From NCBI GenBank assembly GCA_963784645.1, contig CAWARY010000011.1, forward strand, positions 186,001 to 250,000: DNA of 64,000 nucleotides, read 5' to 3'. The position numbers and the translations under genes were made by a program. The notes under the pieces are model-generated. The model was not told the origin of the DNA and did not search any database. It saw only the letters and a list, made by a program, of their open reading frames with translations. This stretch comes from JBBRVW01 sp963784645 (GTDB taxonomy: Bacteria > Actinomycetota > Actinomycetes > JACCUZ01). The number at the start of each line of letters is the position of its first letter. The stretch's first letter is position 1. Shown piece after piece: positions 59,072-64,000 of this stretch.

Positions 59072-59384
59072 CGCTTCGGGTCCTCCGGTGCGTTCGTGAC
59101 GGGTCCGCCAGGAGGGTACGGGGCCGGGCCGTCGACGCCGTGCGCGAGGATGCTCGCGTGCTGGTGGACGGGGTGGTCGTACGGCGTGCGGTGGCGGCAG
59201 ACGGCGATCGAGCCACCGTCGTGCGCTGGCTCAGAGCGGCTTGGGACGAGGCGCCCGCTGTTTCCGGGTGCTCGCCGTCGGCCAGCGATCCCCTGTCCTA
59301 GTGTTCGCATCCCCACCTCTGTGCACAGGCCTGAATCCCTTGCACGGCAACAGATTCGGGGTTCCCACCGGCCGCTCGATGCGG

Positions 59385-59406
59385 TAGGATTCGAACATGT
59401 GTTCGA
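59385..59406 (+). promoter_or_regulatory. LexA-type SOS box over the start of the DUF222-HNH gene
   Basis: TCGAACATGTGTTCGA (59391-59406) is a perfect CGAAC-N4-GTTCG SOS box and contains the ATG (59397). TAGGAT (59385-59390) just before it is a good -10, so the mRNA is probably leaderless and LexA would sit on promoter and start together. The rest of 59072-59384 shows nothing I can support as a gene. Confidence 0.88.
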
Positions 59407-60677
59407 CAGTGAGGGAGGTCGGGGTCGAGGCGGAGATCGCCTCGGCCGACACCGCGCTGACCGCCACTCTGCGCGAGGGGGTCGAGCACCTCAGCCACGA
59501 CCAGTCGGCGGCCCTGCTCACCCGGCTACGGGCGCTGACCGCCAAGGCCGACGCGCTCACCCTGGCCGTGGTCGGGAAGGTCGACGCCGACGGCACCCAC
59601 ACCTACGACGGTGCCTTGTCCACCGGGGCCTGGGTGCGGGCCCTCACTCACCGCACCCCGGCCGAGGCGGCCCGTACCGTGCGGACCGCCCGCGCGCTGC
59701 GTTCCGGGGTGCTGCCGAACACCGCCGCCGCGCTCGCCGCGGGCGCCCTGACTGGTGCGCATGCCTCGGTGATCGCCGACGCTGTGGCCGGCGCCCCCGC
59801 GGGTGCGGTCGCACTGATCGAACCCGAGGCCGTCGCGACCGCGGTCGAGGGCGACGTGCGCGCGACCGCGCACCTGATGCGCGCCTTCACCCACGCCCTG
59901 GACCCCGACGCCGCCGACGAGAGAGCCCTGCGCCGCTTCGAACGGGCCGGGATCACCCTGTCCCCGCTGCTCGACGGCGGGTTCGCGCTCACCGGCACCG
60001 CCGACGAGACCACCGGCGCCGCCGTCACCGCCGCCATCGACACCGCCAGCCCGCTGGTCACTGGCGACACCCGGACCGCGGCCCGCCGCCGCCTCGACGG
60101 GCTGCACGCCATCTGCCGGCACTGGCTCGACACCTCGGAGCCGGAGCCGGACCTCACCTCTCGACGGACCTCGAAGTCCCGGGCGCAGCTGGTCGTCACC
60201 GTCGACCACGACGGGCTTGCCGGCCGGCGTTCGCCCGGCGGCACCCTGACCTGGGCCGGGCCCGTCGCCGCATCCACCGCGCAGCGGCTCGGCTGCGACT
60301 CGATGGCGACCTTCGTTGCCCTTAACGAGAACGGCGAGGTGGTCGAGGCCGGCACCCAGCGGCGGTTCTTCACGATCCCCCAGCGACGGGCCATGGTCGC
60401 CCGCGACGGCGACACCTGCTGCGCACCGTTCTGCGACCGGCCCGCCGCCTGGTCCGACGGCCACCACCTCATCGCCGTCGCAGACGGCGGACCCAGCACC
60501 ATCGCCAACGGCGCCCTGCCCTGCGAGGGCCACCACGTCCAGCTACACGAAGGCCATTGGGCCCTCCACCGCCTCCCCGACGGCCGCTACCTCCTGCGCC
60601 ACCCCCGCACCGGGCGCACCCTCGGACCCGAACCACCCCGCCCCGGCCACAACCGACCACCACCGCCGACGGGCTGA
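59397..60677 (+). CDS. DUF222 / HNH endonuclease protein (13E12 type)
   Basis: 426 residues. N-terminal DUF222 helical domain (about 10-290, EGVEHLSHDQSAALLTRLRALTAKADALTLAVVGKVDADG...). C-terminal HNH module: RRAMVARDGDTCCAPFCDRPAAWSDGHHLIAVADGGPSTIANGALPCEGHH (about 328-378) with paired Cys and the HH...N...H order of a beta-beta-alpha-metal nuclease. Mycobacterial 13E12/REP13E12 relatives are often in repeats and under LexA control; a LexA box is present here. Probably a DNA-damage-induced nuclease or homing-type element. Confidence 0.92.
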   Translation: MCSTVREVGVEAEIASADTALTATLREGVEHLSHDQSAALLTRLRALTAKADALTLAVVGKVDADGTHTYDGALSTGAWVRALTHRTPAEAARTVRTARALRSGVLPNTAAALAAGALTGAHASVIADAVAGAPAGAVALIEPEAVATAVEGDVRATAHLMRAFTHALDPDAADERALRRFERAGITLSPLLDGGFALTGTADETTGAAVTAAIDTASPLVTGDTRTAARRRLDGLHAICRHWLDTSEPEPDLTSRRTSKSRAQLVVTVDHDGLAGRRSPGGTLTWAGPVAASTAQRLGCDSMATFVALNENGEVVEAGTQRRFFTIPQRRAMVARDGDTCCAPFCDRPAAWSDGHHLIAVADGGPSTIANGALPCEGHHVQLHEGHWALHRLPDGRYLLRHPRTGRTLGPEPPRPGHNRPPPPTG

Positions 60678-61104
60678 GCTCCCACCCGAGGTCCGGCGGT
60701 AATCCCGGTCGACGGCGCATGATCCAGAGCGGATCTGTTGGAGAACATGCAACCGATCCCCTGTGGATCACGGGATGGCGACGGCTCGGTATGTGCCGTT
60801 CCCGAGCACCCCGTCAGGCGGCCGGACACGGCCGACTGAAACGGGCCGCACCGAGCACTCGGACGGCGCTACGGCACAGGCCCGACGGGATCCGGCTCCA
60901 TCGAGCACGTGCAGTCTCCGCACCTGCCGATGCGCCGCCCTCGGTCGCGAGGAAGCAGGATTCCGATACCTGGAGGAACCGGAGAACGGTCAGACGGCCC
61001 GGCCGGACTCGCTATACGTTCTCCCCGGCGGATCTGAAGCTGTGGCTCGCCTTGTCGCGACACCTTGAGGGGTCATCGCAACGGTTGGGGAAGGTGTTCT
61101 CACC
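60678..61104. other. 427-base region without a supported gene
   Basis: Open frames here (for instance 60763-61068 on the plus strand) have irregular codon use, no ribosome binding site and no recognisable protein sequence. GATCCAGAGCGGATC-like and GTGGATCAC palindromic fragments near 60720-60775 are short. I see no tRNA, terminator or repeat. The GC content falls towards the next gene. Confidence 0.5.
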
Positions 61105-61791
61105 ATGAATCGTTCTTGGGCCAAGGTGGCTGGCGGATGCGGCTTCGTCTTCACCGTTCTCTACTATGCGGGCACTGTTCTTCTCGTCGGTCCGATCACC
61201 CAGGACGACAGCCTCGAGAAGGCCAGAACGACGTTCAACGAGCAGGCGGGCAACTTCGATACGGGTGCCTCCCTGCTACTCCTCAGCATCCCGTTCCTTC
61301 TGTTCTTCGCGCAGTATCTGCGATCGATCCTTGCTCGGGCGGAGGGAGCAGCCGGTACCACCTCAACTCTGGTACTCGTCGGGGCAGCGGCAGGTGCCGC
61401 CACAACGCTCGCCGGTGCCGCCGTCATGGGCGGCACGTCCTTTCTCGCTGAGGCCGCGACGGTCGACGGCCGGACGGCTGCGTTCTCGCATTCAGCCGCA
61501 GAGGCATGCATCTTCTACGGGATGGTGTTCTTTGGTGTGGTGGCCCTCGCCACGGCGATGATCACGCTCCGCCACCAAGGCCTCCCCCGGTGGTTCGGTC
61601 GGGTGGCGGTGGTACTGGGGATCGCGATGGTCGTGGGAAGTGCCGGATCACCGCTGATCCGGTCCCTAGCTCTGCTTGCGGGCCTTCCCACATACCTCTT
61701 CTTCTTGATCGCATCCGTCGTCGTCTGGAGGACCAGCGGGAGTGCGCCGGTGGATGCGAACCAGCCCGCCCTTGTCTCTTCAGACTCGTGA
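61105..61791 (+). CDS. hypothetical membrane protein, lower GC
   Basis: 228 residues from ATG 61105. Six hydrophobic helices (about 7-28, 55-73, 86-108, 133-155, 165-185, 190-207); a short cytoplasmic loop QYLRSILARAEG after helix 2. The fold resembles DUF4386-like small membrane proteins, but I cannot confirm this. Codons ending in A/T (AAT, GTT, CTT, TAT) are much more frequent than in its neighbours, so it may have been acquired recently. No Shine-Dalgarno sequence is obvious. Confidence 0.72.
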   Translation: MNRSWAKVAGGCGFVFTVLYYAGTVLLVGPITQDDSLEKARTTFNEQAGNFDTGASLLLLSIPFLLFFAQYLRSILARAEGAAGTTSTLVLVGAAAGAATTLAGAAVMGGTSFLAEAATVDGRTAAFSHSAAEACIFYGMVFFGVVALATAMITLRHQGLPRWFGRVAVVLGIAMVVGSAGSPLIRSLALLAGLPTYLFFLIASVVVWRTSGSAPVDANQPALVSSDS

Positions 61792-62028
61792 CTGCACGAC
61801 GCGCGCCCGGTGACAGGCAAACAGCGAGCGCGACGCCTGACGACGTGAGCGGCGTCGCGGACTGAATGGTCTGGGCATTGCACGCCGGTCATGGGACCGA
61901 CGACCGGCGACTCGGCTCGCACACCGCCATAGCCGAGCTCCCGATGTGCGGCGTCGAAGGCGCTCGATCCGTGACGCTCATCGCGCACTCGTCCGGCGGC
62001 TGCGGAGTCAGAGGTCAGGTGTCAGTGG

Positions 62029-62550
62029 TCACCTCTCGGCCTGCTGAACTGACGTCGCCACCGGGCGGGAGCGCCACACGACCCCCAGGGCAGGATTGCC
62101 GGTAGGGCTCGACTCGATCCGTTCCACGGTGAAGCCCTCGCGCTGGTAGAAGGCGCCCGCGCGCTCGTTGGCCACGAAGTGTTCGATGAACAGCCGATCG
62201 GCGCCGGTGGGCAGCGCGTCGATGAGAGCGTCGAGCAGCCGTCGGCCCAGCCCACGGCCGCGACGCCCTGGGTGCACGTAGAGCTTGTAGACCACATGGT
62301 CGGCACCCCTGCGGCCGCGCTGCCCGACGCCGAGGAGGTGCCCGTCAGCTTCGGCGACGACCACCAGGCCCTCGGCCACCGCCGCCTCGACATGTGTCTC
62401 GTTCCACCAGCTGCGGACCTGCTCGTCCGCGGCGGCTTCGCCGATCAGCGGGGCGTAGTGCGGTCGGACGTGCGACTTGCCGAACCGGCAGATCGACACC
62501 ACATCGTCCTGCCTTGCGTTCCGTACGACGGGCTCAGCGCCTGAAGCCAT
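62029..62550 (-). CDS. GNAT family N-acetyltransferase
   Basis: 173 residues from ATG 62548-62550, GGGGAGAG 5 bases upstream. Acetyl-CoA loop VYKLYVHPGRRGRGLGRRLLDALID (about 85-109) and the C-terminal IEHFVANERAGAFYQREGFTVER (about 120-143) are typical GNAT elements. Substrate is unknown; single domain, soluble. It stands between a membrane protein gene and menE with no shared operon evident. Confidence 0.87.
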   Translation of the reverse strand: MASGAEPVVRNARQDDVVSICRFGKSHVRPHYAPLIGEAAADEQVRSWWNETHVEAAVAEGLVVVAEADGHLLGVGQRGRRGADHVVYKLYVHPGRRGRGLGRRLLDALIDALPTGADRLFIEHFVANERAGAFYQREGFTVERIESSPTGNPALGVVWRSRPVATSVQQAER

Positions 62551-62611
62551 CACACTCTCCCCGTAGCGATCACAGCGATGTCGCACCGGCCAGGTTACGA
62601 CTGCATCGCCC

Positions 62612-63712
62612 TCAGGCGACGCCGGGCAGCAATCCCCGCACCGACTCCTTGTCCGGCTTGCCCGAGTCCAGCACCGGCAGCTGGCCCATCAGCACGACCT
62701 CGCGGGGGAGGGCGGCCGGCTCGAGGTCGTCCGCGGCGAAGGCGCGCAGCTCGCCGACGGTCGGCGCGGACGTCCAGTCGCGCGGCTGCACCACCGCGAC
62801 GACGCGCTGGCCCCACTCGGGATCGGGTCGCCCGACGACGGCGCAGGCGGCGACCTCCGGGTGGCCGAGCAGGACACGCTCGACCAGTGCGGCGGGCACG
62901 TTGACGCCGCCGCTGACGACGACGTCGTCGGCACGGCCGAGCACCTCGAGCCGGCCGTCGGACGACCAGCGGCCGAGGTCCTGGGTGCGGTGCCGGCCGT
63001 CGACCAGGGCCTCGGCCGTGAGGTCGGGACGCAGCCGGTAGCCGGAGAAGACGACCGGCCCGCCGAGCTCGACCCGGCCGTCGTCGCGCAGAACCACCTC
63101 GACCCCGTCGAGCGGGCGCCCGTCGTAGACGCAGCCACCGCAGGTCTCCGACATGCCGTAGGTGGTCACCACCGCGACGCCGGCGGTTGACGCCCGTTCG
63201 GCGAGGGCCGGCGGCAGCGCCGCTCCGCCGACCAGCACGCCGTCGTACGTCGAGAGGTCGGCGCCGGCGTCGAGCAGCCGACGCAGCTGCGTGGGTACCA
63301 GCGACGTGTAGTGCCGCACGCCCGGCGCGAGCCGCGCGGTGGCGGCGGCGAACGCGTCGACCGAGAAGCCGCCGTAGAGGTCGAGCACCTCCGGCCGCGT
63401 CCGGGCCACCAGCGAGCGGACGAGCACCGTGAGCCCGGCGACGTGCGTCACCGGCAGTGCGAGCAGCCACTGGCCGGGACCGCCGAGTCGTTGGTGCGTC
63501 GCACGCGCCGAGTGCCGCAGCGCGTCGGCGGTGAGCAACGCGCCCTTGGGCTCGCCGGTCGAGCCCGACGTCGGGACGACGAGAGCGACGTCGTCGCGCT
63601 CCAGCGGCTGCCCCGGGTCCAGCGCCGCCAGCACCGCACCCCGCCCGCCGCCGGTGGGCAGTGGCAGCAGCGCCGGTCCGGCGCCGTCGAGCGCCGCCGC
63701 AAGCGCCGGCAC
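62612..63712 (-). CDS. menE: o-succinylbenzoate-CoA ligase
   Basis: 366 residues counted from GTG 63710-63712; similarity-like sequence (SRELRGLTAPTGEAVLRTLV) continues upstream in frame, so the real start may be a CTG or other rare codon near 63774, overlapping the preceding acetyltransferase stop. P-loop VPTSGSTGEPKGALLT (about 49), YGMSETCGGCVYDGRPLDGV (about 193), GRADDVVVSGGVNVPAALVE (about 258) and terminal LDSGKPDKESV (catalytic Lys, about 352). The short N-terminal domain is usual for actinobacterial MenE. Activates OSB for menaquinone synthesis. Confidence 0.88.
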   Translation of the reverse strand: MPALAAALDGAGPALLPLPTGGGRGAVLAALDPGQPLERDDVALVVPTSGSTGEPKGALLTADALRHSARATHQRLGGPGQWLLALPVTHVAGLTVLVRSLVARTRPEVLDLYGGFSVDAFAAATARLAPGVRHYTSLVPTQLRRLLDAGADLSTYDGVLVGGAALPPALAERASTAGVAVVTTYGMSETCGGCVYDGRPLDGVEVVLRDDGRVELGGPVVFSGYRLRPDLTAEALVDGRHRTQDLGRWSSDGRLEVLGRADDVVVSGGVNVPAALVERVLLGHPEVAACAVVGRPDPEWGQRVVAVVQPRDWTSAPTVGELRAFAADDLEPAALPREVVLMGQLPVLDSGKPDKESVRGLLPGVA

Positions 63713-63768
63713 GAGCGTCCTGAGGACGGCCTCGCCGGTAGGGGCGGTCAGCCCGCGCAGCTCGCGGC

Positions 63769-64000
63769 TCAGTGCGGGTCCTCGAGGTCGCCGGCGAGCG
63801 GCTTGCTCATCTGCATCGAGTCGACGTCGTAGCCGAGCGACCGGTACAGCCCGGCCGCCGGCTCGTTCCAGCCGAAGACGTTCAGCGCGACCCGGGTGCA
63901 GCCCTCGGCCGCCAGCACCTTCTCGGCCTCGATCATCGCCGCGCGCCCGAGACCACGGCCGCGGTGCTGCTCCTCGATGATGACGTCGTAGACGAAACCG
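63769..64000 (-). CDS. GNAT N-acetyltransferase, C-terminal part (cut by window edge)
   Basis: The last 77 residues are visible: VYDVIIEEQHRGRGLGRAAM is the acetyl-CoA loop, followed by ALNVFGWNEPAAGLYRSLGYD, the GNAT C-terminal strand-helix, and SMQMSKPL. The N terminus lies beyond 64000. The stop TGA (63769) precedes or overlaps the start of menE. Confidence 0.85.
   Translation of the reverse strand, partial: GFVYDVIIEEQHRGRGLGRAAMIEAEKVLAAEGCTRVALNVFGWNEPAAGLYRSLGYDVDSMQMSKPLAGDLEDPH

Noticed and set aside
59159..59301. 46-codon plus-strand frame (VLVDGVVVRRAVAADGDRA...)
   Set aside because: No convincing ribosome binding site or family; it lies in the control region between menA and the DUF222 gene.
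60763..61068. 101-codon plus-strand frame
   Set aside because: Codon use is irregular, there is no ribosome binding site, and the sequence has no recognisable features.
1..64000. tRNA, rRNA, riboswitch, insertion sequence or attachment site
   Set aside because: I looked in all gaps and found no cloverleaf-like sequence, transposase gene, terminal inverted repeat pair with target duplication, or conserved riboswitch core; a tRNAscan/Rfam run would be needed to exclude them fully.

Overview
This 64 kb window is very GC-rich (roughly 70-75 %), with GTG starts, many 1-4 base start/stop overlaps and long antisense open frames, all typical of an actinobacterium. A WXG100 protein, a BldN-like sigma factor with its partner, a bS22-type small protein and the order acuC - phosphatase - HTH - M36 protease - bS22 - epimerase - acyltransferase - rsbN - bldN - HAD - ligase - glutaredoxin - rex - hemACDB point to a non-mycobacterial member of the Streptomyces/Nocardioides/Kineosporia breadth. 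From memory, this block is collinear with the SCO3316-SCO3330 region of Streptomyces coelicolor. I cannot name a genus.

Layout. 1-6.1 kb: end of an FtsX-type permease, a lone WXG100 protein, a cupin/TetR pair sharing a palindromic operator, an HD-type hydrolase and a HelD-type RNA polymerase helicase. 6.3-6.7 kb: tandem 74-bp repeats. 6.7-16 kb: acyl-CoA ligase, secreted beta-propeller protein, PadR/HAAS pair, AAC(2')-like acetyltransferase, XPB helicase, sulfotransferase, cyclic-nucleotide-binding protein. 16-23 kb: XPB-associated protein, second sulfotransferase, HAAS protein, a HAD-LarE fusion, cold-shock protein. 23.5-26.8 kb: MacAB-like efflux operon. 26.8-47.8 kb: the conserved core with developmental-type regulators and a Rex-controlled heme operon (rex-hemA-hemC-hemD/cobA-hemB-hemL). 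hemL carries an apparent one-base insertion. 47.8-51.8 kb: System II cytochrome c maturation (ResA, CcdA, ResB, CcsA). 58.2-59.1 and 62.6-63.7 kb: menA and menE. Heme, cytochrome c and menaquinone supply are thus co-located, with Rex sensing NADH/NAD+. 59.4 kb: a DUF222-HNH gene with a LexA-type box over its start codon.

Most novel part, 53.1-58.2 kb: a compact peptide system with no match to a pathway I know. Two paralogous small peptides share a leader motif LLPxRETL and a core motif NAASxx[AS]SANxxAxQ. They lie upstream of a 760-residue protein that fuses an RRE/PqqD-like domain, a multi-pass M50 metallopeptidase (HETGH ... FDG) and a MinD/EspI-like ATPase (KGGVGKT). A translationally coupled secreted protein follows, with three CxxC repeats whose last repeat resembles the peptide core. 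A divergent SARP/BTAD regulator and a 62-residue protein face them. The divergent region holds three perfect GCGTGAC heptamers at exact 11-bp spacing, the classical SARP operator layout. I infer a SARP-controlled, ribosomally made exported peptide or surface-fibre system; the product is unknown.

Coordinates were read by eye; start codons were chosen by ribosome binding sites, overlaps and family length.
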